This document shows, piece by piece, positions 49,554 through 59,982 of a stretch of DNA of 64,000 nucleotides. Source of the DNA: Actinoalloteichus caeruleus DSM 43889. Its GTDB lineage: Bacteria > Actinomycetota > Actinomycetes > Mycobacteriales > Pseudonocardiaceae. Within the stretch, counting starts at the first letter, position 1, and each line of letters starts with the position of its first letter. The stretch is from NCBI RefSeq assembly GCF_000429185.2, contig NZ_AUBJ02000001.1:2356001-2420000 (forward strand), read 5' to 3'. The position numbers and the translations under genes were made by a program. Under the pieces are notes generated by a model that was given only the letters and a program-made list of their open reading frames with translations, made no database searches and was not told the origin of the DNA.

Positions 49554-50663
49554 TCAGACGACCACGAGATCCTTCGTGGTCAGGGTGAGGAGCTCGGGGC
49601 CGCCCTCGCGCACGACCAGCGTGTCCTCGATGCGCACACCGCCCCGGCCAGCGAGGTACACGCCGGGCTCGACGGTGACCGCCATACCTTCCTCGAGTGT
49701 ACCTTTGCCCAGCTGCGAGAGCGTTGGTGCCTCGTGCACCTCCAGGCCGACGCCGTGGCCCAGACCGTGCAGGAACCGCTCCCCGTGGCCCGCATCCTCG
49801 ATGACCGACCGGGAGGCCGTGTCGACGTCCCGCAGTGGGACCCCCGGCGCCAACGCCTCCCTGCCGGCGGCCTGCGAGCGGGCCACCACCTCGTAGAGCT
49901 CCCGCTGCCAGTCGGCGGGCTCCCCGAGCACGACCGTCCTGGTCATGTCGGAGTGGTAGCCGTCGACCAGTGCGCCGAAGTCCATCTTGACGAAGTCACC
50001 GGCGGCCAGGACCGTCTCGGTGGGGCGGTGGTGGGGCACGGCCGAGTTCGGCCCGGCCGCCACGATGGTGTCGAAGGACGGACCGGCGGCACCGTTGGCG
50101 ACCATCCGGCGCTCCAGGTCGCGGGCCACCTCCAGCTCGGTCCGGCCCGGCCGCAGCTCGCCTTCGGCGATCAGCTCGGCCAGTGCCCGGTCGGCGGCCG
50201 CGCACGCCATCCGCAGCGCCTCGACCTCGCCCTCGTCCTTGATCGCGCGCAGTCGCTCGACCAACTGGGGTGCCCGGACCAGTTCGACGGCCCCCGCCGC
50301 CTCGGCCAGGGTGTCCAACCCGTCGACGGTCACGTGCTGCGACTCGAACCCGGCCCGGCTGACGCCCGACCCGCCCCGCGACGCCCGCTCCGCCAGGGCC
50401 GCCCCGCTGCGGCGCTCGATGATCCGTTCGAGGTCGGGGACCTCGACGCCGGCCTGGGTCAGGTACCGGCCGTCGGTGCAGAAGATGGTGCGGGACTCGT
50501 CCCCGGCCGAGTCCCCGGCGTGGACGAGCAGGGCGGCGTTGGACCCGGTGAAACCGCTGAGGTACCGCACGTTGAGCAGGTCGGTGACGAGCAGGGCGTC
50601 GATCTCCCGCTCCCGCAGCAGCTCGCGCAGCGCCCCACGGCGGCGAAGGTGTGTTTCTGGCAT
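49554..50663 (-). CDS. pepQ: Xaa-Pro peptidase (M24 family, PepQ-like)
   Basis: The 369-residue metallopeptidase removes residues next to proline. It has a creatinase-type N-domain (LLVTDLLNVRYLSGFTGSNAALLV) and a pita-bread catalytic domain with metal ligands in DFGALVDGYHSDMTRT, HGLGHGVGLEVHEAP, TVEPGVYL and GGVRIEDTLVV. ATG 50663 lies only 10 bases after the ferredoxin stop, so pepQ may now be transcribed with the P450 unit. Confidence 0.94.
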   Translation of the reverse strand: MPETHLRRRGALRELLREREIDALLVTDLLNVRYLSGFTGSNAALLVHAGDSAGDESRTIFCTDGRYLTQAGVEVPDLERIIERRSGAALAERASRGGSGVSRAGFESQHVTVDGLDTLAEAAGAVELVRAPQLVERLRAIKDEGEVEALRMACAAADRALAELIAEGELRPGRTELEVARDLERRMVANGAAGPSFDTIVAAGPNSAVPHHRPTETVLAAGDFVKMDFGALVDGYHSDMTRTVVLGEPADWQRELYEVVARSQAAGREALAPGVPLRDVDTASRSVIEDAGHGERFLHGLGHGVGLEVHEAPTLSQLGKGTLEEGMAVTVEPGVYLAGRGGVRIEDTLVVREGGPELLTLTTKDLVVV

Positions 50664-50673
50664 GTCGGGCAGC

Positions 50674-51036
50674 CTAGTTAACCCTGGGCCCACCGCCGAC
50701 CCCGTTCCTCCTCGGGGCAGGGTCCGCGCCGTCCGCCGGCCGCCGCTCGGTCGCCTTCGTGTGGTCCGCACCCGGTCCGGCGAGCGGTCCAACCCGGATG
50801 GCACCGACCGGGCACATCTCCTCGGCCATCCGGACCGCCGCCCCCTCGCCGGCCGGCGGAGCGGGGTCGAGGAGGACCACGACCCCGTCGGACTCCCCCT
50901 GGTCGAAGACCGCCGGGGCGAGCTGGGCGCACTGGCCGGAGGCGACGCAGCGCTCGACGGCCACCGCGACCCGGAGCGGGCCCTCCGCCGCGGCGCCGCC
51001 GGCCGTTCCGCCGCGTCCCGGGTGTCCGGCGCTCAC
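50674..51036 (-). CDS. P450-type [3Fe-4S] ferredoxin
   Basis: The 120-residue protein carries electrons to the cytochrome P450 next to it. The cluster-binding pattern is VERCVASGQCAQLAPAVFDQ followed by AEEMCPVGAIRV, typical of single-cluster ferredoxins from CYP105-like operons. The C-terminal 30 residues are polar and unusual for this family. GTG 51036 overlaps the P450 stop by four bases. No ferredoxin reductase is nearby. Confidence 0.9.
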   Translation of the reverse strand: MSAGHPGRGGTAGGAAAEGPLRVAVAVERCVASGQCAQLAPAVFDQGESDGVVVLLDPAPPAGEGAAVRMAEEMCPVGAIRVGPLAGPGADHTKATERRPADGADPAPRRNGVGGGPRVN

Positions 51037-52238
51037 CACGTCACCGGCAGGGCGCGGATGCCGTAGACGAAGCCGTCGTCCTTGAAGTCGAGCTCGCCGA
51101 CCTCGGTGGCCAGCCGGAGCGCGGGCAGCCGACGCGCCACCGCACCGACCACCTCCTGGAGCTCGACCCTGGCGAGGGCGTGGCCGAGGCACTGGTGCAC
51201 CCCGTGACCGAAGGCGAGGTGGCGGCGGGAGTTCCTGGTCAGGTCCAGGGTGTCGGGATCGGGGAACACGTCCTCGTCCCGGTTGGCCGGCCCGAGCAGC
51301 ACCAGGACCCCCTCCCCCGCCCGGATCCGCACGCCGCCGACCTCGACGTCCGCCACGGCCACCCGGCGGGGGAAGAACTGGGCGGCCGTGGTGTACCGGA
51401 GGAGTTCCTCGACGGCGACCGCCACCCTGGCCTCACTGGGATCCTCGGCGAGCCAGGCCAGCTGGTCCGGGTGGCGGAGCAGCGCGAGCAGGCTCAGCGC
51501 CACCGTGTTGGAGGTCGTCTCGTGCCCCGCCAGCAGGACCATCGTGGCCAGCGCGACCACCTCGTCCCGGCTCAGCCGGTCCGCACCCCAGTGCTCGACG
51601 GCGAGCCGGCTGATCACGTCGTCCGCCGGCTGCTCGCGGCGGTCGCACACGAGCGCCGTCATCGCCATCCGCAACTCGCCGAGCACCCCGGCCAGCAACG
51701 CCGGGTCCGGTTCGGTCGCCTGGATGAGAGCGGAGTGCCGCTCGAAGAAGAGGCGGACGCCGCTGGGGAGCCCCAGCACGCGGGAGATGGTCAGGGCCGG
51801 CAGGGGGACGGCCAGCCTGGCCACCAGGTCCGAGGGACGACCGTCCCCGCACACCCGGTCGAGGAGCCGCCCCACGTCGGCGCGCACCGCGGGTCGCTGT
51901 GCCTCCATCGCCCGGGGGAGGAACCCGCGGCTCAGCGTCAGCCGGTAGTGCCGGTGCTCAGGCGGATCGAGGTTCACCAGGCTCAGCCCCCTGGCGACCG
52001 GAACGGCCGGAGCCACCTCGGGGAAACCGGGGCGGGTCGGATCCGCGCTGAACCGCTCGTCCCGCAGGACCGACCTCACCTCCTCGTACCGGGAAACGAC
52101 CCACGCCCGCGCCCCATTCCAGAGCGTGACCCGCGAAACGGGTCCACGACGCCGCTGATTCGAATAGCACGGGGGCGGGTGGAGCGGGCATCCACGGGGG
52201 ACCGGAAAACGGGGTTCCTCGGGCAGGACGGTTGTCAT
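51033..52238 (-). CDS. Cytochrome P450 (CYP105-like)
   Basis: The 401-residue soluble monooxygenase has an I-helix LLAGHETTSNTVALSLL, the ExxR motif EELLRYT, PRRVAVADVEVGG and the haem loop FGHGVHQCLGHALARVEL. The N-terminus EPRFPVPRGCPLHPPPCY is typical of the CYP105 family, which often oxidises antibiotics and xenobiotics; the substrate is unknown. ATG 52238 is preferred by family alignment though its ribosome site is weak. It is coupled to the ferredoxin gene. The upstream region holds paired 12-bp inverted sites. Confidence 0.93.
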   Translation of the reverse strand: MTTVLPEEPRFPVPRGCPLHPPPCYSNQRRRGPVSRVTLWNGARAWVVSRYEEVRSVLRDERFSADPTRPGFPEVAPAVPVARGLSLVNLDPPEHRHYRLTLSRGFLPRAMEAQRPAVRADVGRLLDRVCGDGRPSDLVARLAVPLPALTISRVLGLPSGVRLFFERHSALIQATEPDPALLAGVLGELRMAMTALVCDRREQPADDVISRLAVEHWGADRLSRDEVVALATMVLLAGHETTSNTVALSLLALLRHPDQLAWLAEDPSEARVAVAVEELLRYTTAAQFFPRRVAVADVEVGGVRIRAGEGVLVLLGPANRDEDVFPDPDTLDLTRNSRRHLAFGHGVHQCLGHALARVELQEVVGAVARRLPALRLATEVGELDFKDDGFVYGIRALPVTW

Positions 52239-52711
52239 CGACTGTTCGCAATCGGACGGTGGGACGGAGGAATCGGCCGCCGGAACGGAGAACACCGGGC
52301 CGGGCACGTGCCGGAGCGCCCCGCCAGCGATGACGTGGTCCGCCCAGCGTCGTCGAGGTTGTCCCCCAGGTCGCGTCGACGCGGTACCGCCGCCGCGCCG
52401 GTCCGCCGGGTAGTGGTCGACTCCCCGCTCGGCACCTGGCGACGGGGACAGCTTAGGGCCCGACCACCGCGAAAACCAATTCGACCACTACCACCTATCG
52501 GGTTAAATTCCCGCCCGGTCCCCCGACCGGGAGACGCGCTCTCGGGAACGAAAACCGCGAATCGAAAAAACACTCGGAATTGTTGTCTGAGTGAGCAAAC
52601 AGTTCGACGATTGCCGGTGCCGTTTTCCGCGTCAGGACGGTACCGAATGGGCCGCCGGCGCGCGGGGAGGACGCGGAGCACCGGAGGGGAACGCCCGAGG
52701 AGGAGCGGCGC
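52239..52711. other. Upstream region of the P450 gene
   Basis: About 470 bases without a convincing gene. The part 52450-52620 is markedly AT-richer, including a run of six A at 52564-52569, and should contain the P450 promoter. The paired inverted sites at 52409-52420 and 52481-52492 are listed separately. A plus-strand GTG frame at 52591 (60 codons) is not convincing. Confidence 0.5.
52409..52492. promoter_or_regulatory. Widely spaced perfect 12-bp inverted pair upstream of the P450
   Basis: GGTAGTGGTCGA (52409-52420) is exactly repeated in reverse as TCGACCACTACC (52481-52492). The sites are 72 bases apart, near seven turns of DNA, so two bound regulators could face the same side and loop the DNA. 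A long hairpin in mRNA is the alternative. Confidence 0.6.
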
Positions 52712-52740
52712 GGTCGGCCCCCGCCACGCGGGGGCCGACC
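52712..52740 (-). terminator. Terminator of glyA
   Basis: A perfect 13-bp stem (GGTCGGCCCCCGC / GCGGGGGCCGACC) with a 3-base loop lies 8 bases after the glyA stop codon (minus strand). Confidence 0.85.
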
Positions 52741-52748
52741 GGGAGGGT

Positions 52749-54014
52749 TCACGCCCAGCCGGGCATCGGGTAGCCGGACAGCAGTTCGGAGATCTCGGCG
52801 GACACGGTGGGCAGCACCTCGCCCTGCTCGCCCTTGGCGGTCGCCGTCACCACGGTGTCGATCCACTCCGCGACCCGGGGCATCTGCTCGGGCCGCAGGC
52901 CCCTCGTGGTGATCGCGGCGGTCCCGAGCCGGACCCCGGACGGGTCGAAGGGCTTGCGGGGGTCGAAGGGCACGGTGTTGTAGTTGAGCTCGATCCCCGC
53001 CTCGTCGAGCGCCTTGGCGGTGGGCTTGCCCGCCACGCCCTTGCTGGTGAGGTCCACCAGGATCAGGTGGTTGTCCGTGCCGCCGGACACCAGGTCGAAG
53101 CCGCGCTCGACGAGCGCCTCCGCCAGCGCCCTGGCGTTGGCGACCACCGTGTGGGCGTACTCACCGAAGGCGGGCGCCGAGGCCTCCCGCAACGCCACGG
53201 CGATCGCCGCGGTGGTGTGGTTGTGCGGCCCGCCCTGGAGACCGGGGAACACCGCCTTGTCGAGTGCCTTGGCGTGCTCCGCCGTCGACATCAGCATCGC
53301 GCCACGCGGACCCCGCAGCGTCTTGTGCGTCGTCGTGGAGATCACGTCGGCGTGCCCCACCGGGGACGGGTGCGCCCCACCGGCGATCAGGCCGGCGATG
53401 TGCGCGATGTCGGCGACCAGCACCGCGCCGACCTCCCTGGCGATCTCGGCGAACGCCGGGTAGTCGATGGTGCGGGGGATGGCGGTGCCGCCGCAGAAGA
53501 TCAGCTTGGGGCGGTGTTCCCTGGCGAGGTCGCGCACCTCGTCCATGTCGACCCGGCCGGTGTCGGCACGGACCCCGTAGCGCACGCTGCTGAACCACTT
53601 GCCGGTGGCCGACACGCTCCACCCGTGGGTCAGGTGACCCCCGAAGGGCAGCCCCATGCCCATCACCGTGTCGCCGGGCTTGGCGAAGGCGAGGTACACG
53701 GCCAGGTTGGCCGGCGAACCCGAGTAGGGCTGGACGTTGGCGTGCTCGACGCCGAACAGCTCCTTCGCCCGGTCGACGGCGAGCGTCTCGACGGGGTCGA
53801 TGAACTGCTGGCCCTCGTAGTAGCGGCGACCGACGTAGCCCTCGGAGTACTTGTTGGTCAGCACGGTGCTGGAGGCCTCCAGCACCGCCTGGGAGACGTA
53901 GTTCTCGGAGGCGATCAGGCGGAGCTTGTCGAACTGGCGCTGGGCCTCCCCCTCCACGAGGTGGGCGATCTCCGGATCGGTGGCGGCCAGGCTGGGCAGT
54001 GGCGGCTGGTGCAT
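52749..54014 (-). CDS. glyA: Serine hydroxymethyltransferase
   Basis: The 421-residue PLP enzyme interconverts serine and glycine and loads tetrahydrofolate with one-carbon units. Motifs: IASENYVSQAVLEA, NKYSEGYVGRRYYEGQQFID, VQPYSGSPANLAVYLA and STTTHKTLRGPRGAML with the Schiff-base Lys. ATG 54014 follows AGGAG. It is a single-gene unit. TATCCT on the minus strand (54134-54129) may be its -10, giving a leader of about 110 bases; I see no glycine riboswitch. Confidence 0.97.
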   Translation of the reverse strand: MHQPPLPSLAATDPEIAHLVEGEAQRQFDKLRLIASENYVSQAVLEASSTVLTNKYSEGYVGRRYYEGQQFIDPVETLAVDRAKELFGVEHANVQPYSGSPANLAVYLAFAKPGDTVMGMGLPFGGHLTHGWSVSATGKWFSSVRYGVRADTGRVDMDEVRDLAREHRPKLIFCGGTAIPRTIDYPAFAEIAREVGAVLVADIAHIAGLIAGGAHPSPVGHADVISTTTHKTLRGPRGAMLMSTAEHAKALDKAVFPGLQGGPHNHTTAAIAVALREASAPAFGEYAHTVVANARALAEALVERGFDLVSGGTDNHLILVDLTSKGVAGKPTAKALDEAGIELNYNTVPFDPRKPFDPSGVRLGTAAITTRGLRPEQMPRVAEWIDTVVTATAKGEQGEVLPTVSAEISELLSGYPMPGWA

Positions 54015-54395
54015 CAGGGCTCCTGGGGGGTTCGTTCGTACCTGGCCCCGGCACCCAGGCGCGCGGCGCCGGGATCTTCGCTCCACGGTGGTCGTTTCCA
54101 CCTCGTACACGCCAGTCGCGACGGCGCGAGGATAACGCACCGCGCGGTGGCCGCCGGCGGTCAGTCCAGCCCGTTCCCGCTGGCCGGGAAGCATGCCGCG
54201 AGCCGAGGCCCGTGCTCCTCACCGGCCCGCGCGCGGACCCGACCGGCCGAGGGCGGGAAGCCGGGGACACCCTCGGGGCGGCGGGACGGCGGCAGGACCC
54301 GGCGAGGCACCCGGCCGCGCGAGGAGCCCCGACCGGGATCCCGGCCGGGGCGGCCGCTCGACCGGGAGGGGTCGACGGCGGCGGAACCCGCCGCC
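54015..54395. other. Leader of glyA and GC-rich spacer
   Basis: The half near glyA holds its probable promoter and leader. The rest (54180-54395) is very GC-rich with no gene or strong hairpin that I can support. Confidence 0.5.
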
Positions 54396-55961
54396 TCAGC
54401 GGCTACCGGCGTGCAGCACCGCTCCCAGCTCGTGCCGTTCCCAACGCTCGACGGAGGTGTCGACGATGGTGGAGTCGTTCAGCTCCGCCACCTCCGGATC
54501 GACCACCGGCCACAGCCGGTCGTCCTCGAGCAGCAGGGCCAGCGGGCGGTCGGGCGCGTTGACCACCGTCGCACCGGGGTTCACCCGCGCGATCACGGGG
54601 AGCCCTTCCAGCGCCGGCACCCGCTCGTCCAGCACCCGCACCGCCAGCCGCTCGGCCACCGACCGGCGTTCGACCCGGACGAGCGCCCCGTCGACCACCA
54701 GGTCGACGGTCCGTTCGGGGGAGGGCACGGCGAACCCGTCGAGGACGGCGGCGGCGCGGTCCTGATCGCGACACCCGTCGATGCCGTGGATGTCGAGGCC
54801 GAAGTGGGCGATGCCGGTGGGCGCGGTCTCCTCCGTCGTCGCCCGGAGCAGGTCGATCGGAACCCGACCGCAGGGATCGGTGACGCTGGTGGGAGCGTGG
54901 CCGAGCGGGTCGCGCACCAGGCCCGGTCCCTCCCGCCAGGGCCCCTCGACGAGGATGCGTTGGTAGGGGTGGTACCGGAACTCCCGGTCCCAGAAGGTGA
55001 TCGAGGTGCCGGTCTCGGTCTGGTGGGCGATGGCGAAGGCGTCCAACGCCTCCACCCACATCCAGTCGGCGCTGAAGGCGTCCACCACGGAGAAGGTGCG
55101 GGGCTCGGCGGCGGAGGCCACCGGGCGGAAACCGTCCTCGGTCAGGGCCTGGAGATCGGTGCGGAACTCGGGGTCGCGCGCCCGGAGGACGAACTGGCCG
55201 GCCCCGTTCCAGCCGGCGGCGGCGGCCGTGGTGTCGGTGAACATCACGTGGAACCAGCCGTCGAGGTGGAGGACGGCGGGCTGGCCCGCGCCGTAGGCGT
55301 TGTCCCGGATCTCGTCCTCGGCCGCGGTCACCACCGGCTGCCCCTCGGCGAGCCGCGTCCAGCTCAGACCGTCGTGGCTGCTGGCCACCCCGATCGCGTT
55401 GCCGTCGGCGTGGTCACCCGGCGCGCCCGTGTAGTAGAGGTAGTAGACGCCGTCGACCTTGATGACGGACGGATCGCAGGTGTGCATCCCGTCGAAACCG
55501 CCGGGGTTGCCCGAGAAGACGGCGACCGCCGGGCTCCCGTCGGCGGCGCGGTACTGACCGCCCGGTTCGGTGGCCTCCGCGTGGAGGATGTCGTCCCCCG
55601 GCGGCGGGGAGTACGGCACCTGGCTGCACCACCAGGCCCGGTACCGCCCGCCGTCGCGCAACACGGTGGGGCCGTAGTTGTAGGGGGCGCTGGCCCCTCC
55701 CGAGGCGACGACGCCGGGGCTCGACCGGTGGGCGTCGGTGGCCAGCGGCACCGGTTCGGCCGGCGGCTCGTCCCCCTCGGCGGGCACCACGAGGGGTTCG
55801 ACGGCGTCGACGTGGACCGATGGGGAGCCCTCGGCACCGGTGCACCCGACGAGCAGCGTGACGGCGGCGAACCCGGCGCACAGCCGGCCCAGGTGGACGG
55901 CCCCCGTCCGGCGTCCCACCGACGGCCCGCGCTTCTCGGTCAACCAACCGGGCAACGCCAA
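54396..55961 (-). CDS. Secreted lipoprotein with GH43/GH32-like five-bladed propeller domain
   Basis: The 521-residue protein has a lipoprotein signal: hydrophobic segment then LLVGC with the lipid Cys near residue 40. The following domain shows repeated blade motifs typical of GH43/GH32/GH68-like folds: NYGPTVLRDGGRYRAWWC, CDPSVIKVDGVYYLYYTGAPGDHADGNAIGVASSHDGLSWTR, and GAGQPAVLHLDGWFHVMFTD. It may bind or cleave a polysaccharide at the cell surface, but I could not identify a full catalytic set. The start is uncertain: TTG 55961 or TTG 55955, the latter better spaced from GAAGGGG. It has no operon partner. Confidence 0.75.
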   Translation of the reverse strand: MALPGWLTEKRGPSVGRRTGAVHLGRLCAGFAAVTLLVGCTGAEGSPSVHVDAVEPLVVPAEGDEPPAEPVPLATDAHRSSPGVVASGGASAPYNYGPTVLRDGGRYRAWWCSQVPYSPPPGDDILHAEATEPGGQYRAADGSPAVAVFSGNPGGFDGMHTCDPSVIKVDGVYYLYYTGAPGDHADGNAIGVASSHDGLSWTRLAEGQPVVTAAEDEIRDNAYGAGQPAVLHLDGWFHVMFTDTTAAAAGWNGAGQFVLRARDPEFRTDLQALTEDGFRPVASAAEPRTFSVVDAFSADWMWVEALDAFAIAHQTETGTSITFWDREFRYHPYQRILVEGPWREGPGLVRDPLGHAPTSVTDPCGRVPIDLLRATTEETAPTGIAHFGLDIHGIDGCRDQDRAAAVLDGFAVPSPERTVDLVVDGALVRVERRSVAERLAVRVLDERVPALEGLPVIARVNPGATVVNAPDRPLALLLEDDRLWPVVDPEVAELNDSTIVDTSVERWERHELGAVLHAGSR

Positions 55962-56155
55962 ACCCCTTCGCGCTCGCCGCGACCCGGAGGAACCAGACCG
56001 GGCCCCCGGAACGGACGACCCGGGCAGCGTCAGTCTAGAGAGGGCCCGAGGCGCGCCGGGACACCTTCACCGACTTGTGGGCGAGTCCGATCCGTTCGAC
56101 CTGACCAGGCCCGGTTCGCAGGGAGCCGGCGCGGCCCAGGACGACCGGCCGTGGC

Positions 56156-56617
56156 TCACTCTGCGCAGGGACCGGCGGGGTCGACCTCGGCCAGCACCGC
56201 CTCGGGCACCACGAGGGGGAACTCCAGCACGTTCATGCCGAGCGCGGGCGCGCTGGCGAGGACCTCCACCCCTCCCCCCTCCGAGGGCGGGCAGCCCGTC
56301 AGCGGCAGTGCGACGCGCGCGGCTCCCCCGGCGGCGATCACCCCGACCTCGGATGGGGGTTCCTCGGCCCTCGGTTCCGCCCCCGCCCACGTCACCCGGC
56401 GTACGACGGTCTCCAGGGGTCCACCGTTGGCGACCTCGAGTTCGAGGGCTGGGGCGTCCGTGCCGCTGACTCCCACCACCTCCACCGACAGGTGGGGCCA
56501 GAACACGCCGGCCCACCAGAACAGCACGCCCACGGCCCCGGTTCCCAGCACCGCGCCCAGCGCGCCGAGCACCCTGCGCCGCGCGCCCCAGTTCGTCTCC
56601 ACCTCGGAGCTCCTCAC
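56156..56617 (-). CDS. Unknown membrane-anchored protein (153 aa)
   Basis: After about 13 residues a hydrophobic helix (VLGALGAVLGTGAVGVLFWWAGVFW) anchors the protein. The exported part is beta-rich (LSVEVVGVSGTDAPALELEVANGG) with two cysteines. I recognise no family. GTG 56617 is divergent from the GntR-linked operon and only 24 bases from its palindromic operator, so the same regulator may control it. Confidence 0.6.
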   Translation of the reverse strand: MRSSEVETNWGARRRVLGALGAVLGTGAVGVLFWWAGVFWPHLSVEVVGVSGTDAPALELEVANGGPLETVVRRVTWAGAEPRAEEPPSEVGVIAAGGAARVALPLTGCPPSEGGGVEVLASAPALGMNVLEFPLVVPEAVLAEVDPAGPCAE

Positions 56618-56640
56618 CGTCCACCGCCCATGTGAGCTAA

Positions 56641-56660
56641 TGTATCAACTCGATGATACA
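56641..56660. promoter_or_regulatory. Perfect inverted repeat, probable GntR operator
   Basis: TGTATCA-6-TGATACA is a perfect 7+7 palindrome in the 60-base divergent region between the 153-aa gene and the membrane/GntR operon. It stands 17 bases before the GTG at 56677. YtrA-type GntR regulators bind such AT-rich repeats over their own promoters. Confidence 0.7.
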
Positions 56661-56676
56661 CCGAGGGAGGAACACC

Positions 56677-57504
56677 GTGCCCGACGCCAACTCGATCGCG
56701 CTCCTGCTGGGCCTCACCCTGCTGGTGCCGCTGTGGACCTTCGTCGCCGCCACCCAGCCCATCGCCCGCCGCTCCCTGCGCACGTTCGCCGCGTGGCACA
56801 ACCTGCCCGCGACGGCGGCGGAGGCCCCCGCGCTGGTCAGCGCCCTCGGTCGGAGCCGTAGGTACGCACTGGTCGGCGGTGGCCTGGGCTGGCTGACCGC
56901 TCCCCTGACCCAGGCGCCGGGCACCCGGGCCGTCCTGTTGGGGCTGGCGGGCTCCCTCGGCGGGATCGTGCTGGCCAGCGCGCTGCGGCAGCGGCGCCTC
57001 GCCCGACGCCCACCCGACGACCAGCCCCGGGCCGCCCTGCTGGCCCCCCGCCTGGCGGAGCACTACGTCAGCTCGTGGGTTCGGGCCGTGCCCGTGATCG
57101 CCCTGAGCTGCACGGCGGTGTTCCTCGTCCTCGCCGTGGCGCTGCCGACGCCCGAGGGGTACTCACCCTGGGCCTCGTTCGCGATCGCCTGCCTCACCAT
57201 GACCGTGGGCCTGGCCAGCCTGCTCGCCCGACGCCGGCTGCTGGAAAGCCCCGCTCTCGACGGCGAGGACGAGGACCGCGCCGTGGGGGAGTCGATCCGG
57301 TCCCACGACGCGCAGCGCCTCACCGCGACCGCCGGAGCCCTGCTGTGCCTGCTGGCGGGCGCGGCGATGCCGCCGGCGGCGGCGCTCCCACCCTGGGCCG
57401 GGTGGACGCTGCTCGCGACGGGCACCGCGCTGGCCGGGCTCGCGCTGGCCTGCTGGCTGCACGGCCGCGAGGCACCGCCGGTGCGGGGCAGGATGGCGGC
57501 GTGA
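56677..57504 (+). CDS. Multi-pass membrane protein in a GntR operon
   Basis: The 275-residue protein has about six hydrophobic segments (starting at residues 6, 68, 87, 138, 162 and 223), with charged cytoplasmic loops between. It resembles proteins co-encoded with YtrA-type GntR regulators, where the regulator controls a membrane component that responds to envelope stress; no transport motif or ATP-binding partner is visible. GTG 56677 follows GAGGGAGGAA; an in-frame ATG at 56653 overlaps the operator. Its stop overlaps the regulator start. Confidence 0.75.
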   Translation: MPDANSIALLLGLTLLVPLWTFVAATQPIARRSLRTFAAWHNLPATAAEAPALVSALGRSRRYALVGGGLGWLTAPLTQAPGTRAVLLGLAGSLGGIVLASALRQRRLARRPPDDQPRAALLAPRLAEHYVSSWVRAVPVIALSCTAVFLVLAVALPTPEGYSPWASFAIACLTMTVGLASLLARRRLLESPALDGEDEDRAVGESIRSHDAQRLTATAGALLCLLAGAAMPPAAALPPWAGWTLLATGTALAGLALACWLHGREAPPVRGRMAA

Positions 57505-57872
57505 TCCTCGAGATCGACCCGAAGGCGCCGGTTCCCCCGTACGAACAGGTCAGGGCACAGCTCGCCACGGTGATCGACACCGGCGCGCTGCCCGCCGGTT
57601 CGCGTCTGCCGAGCATCCGGCAACTGGCCCAGGACCTGGGGATCGCGACCGGGACCGTGGCGCGCGCCTACCGCGAACTGGAGGGGGCGGGCTACCTGTC
57701 CAGCCGGGTCGGGAGGGGCACCGTCGTCCTCGACCGCCTCCAGCTCGGTGAGGAGGAACGCGAGGAGCTGGTGCGGGCGGCGGCGCGGGACCTGGTCGCC
57801 GCCGCCCGGCGGTGGGGCGTTCCCCCCGACCGGGTGCGCGCCGTGCTCGACGAGGAACTGGACCGGCACTGA
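57501..57872 (+). CDS. GntR-family regulator, YtrA subfamily
   Basis: The 123-residue protein consists of a winged helix-turn-helix (PPYEQVRAQLATVIDTGALPAGSRLPSIRQLAQDLGIATGTVARAYRELEGAGYL) and a short C-terminal dimerisation helix pair, without the large effector domain of other GntR proteins. This size and layout is the YtrA type. GTG 57501 overlaps the upstream stop (GTGA). It probably represses its own operon through TGTATCA-6-TGATACA. Confidence 0.9.
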   Translation: MILEIDPKAPVPPYEQVRAQLATVIDTGALPAGSRLPSIRQLAQDLGIATGTVARAYRELEGAGYLSSRVGRGTVVLDRLQLGEEEREELVRAAARDLVAAARRWGVPPDRVRAVLDEELDRH

Positions 57873-57883
57873 GAACGCCGGGC

Positions 57884-57912
57884 GGCGGGTGCCCGAGCCC
57901 CGGGCACCCGCC
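57884..57912. terminator. Bidirectional terminator between the GntR gene and aroQ
   Basis: A perfect 12-bp stem (GGCGGGTGCCCG / CGGGCACCCGCC) with a 5-base loop lies between convergent genes. Confidence 0.8.
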
Positions 57913-57934
57913 CTCGGTCGAGGGCCGTGGCCGG

Positions 57935-59982
<2,048 letters not shown>

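Noticed and set aside
54015-54395. A glycine riboswitch in the glyA leader
   Set aside because: The leader is long enough, but I see no tandem glycine-aptamer pattern.
51180-56861. A 1893-codon plus-strand open frame across the P450, glyA and lipoprotein genes
   Set aside because: It is antisense to well-supported genes, is rich in Arg/Gly/Asp/Val low-complexity sequence, and arises because high-GC coding strands lack stops in the complementary frame.
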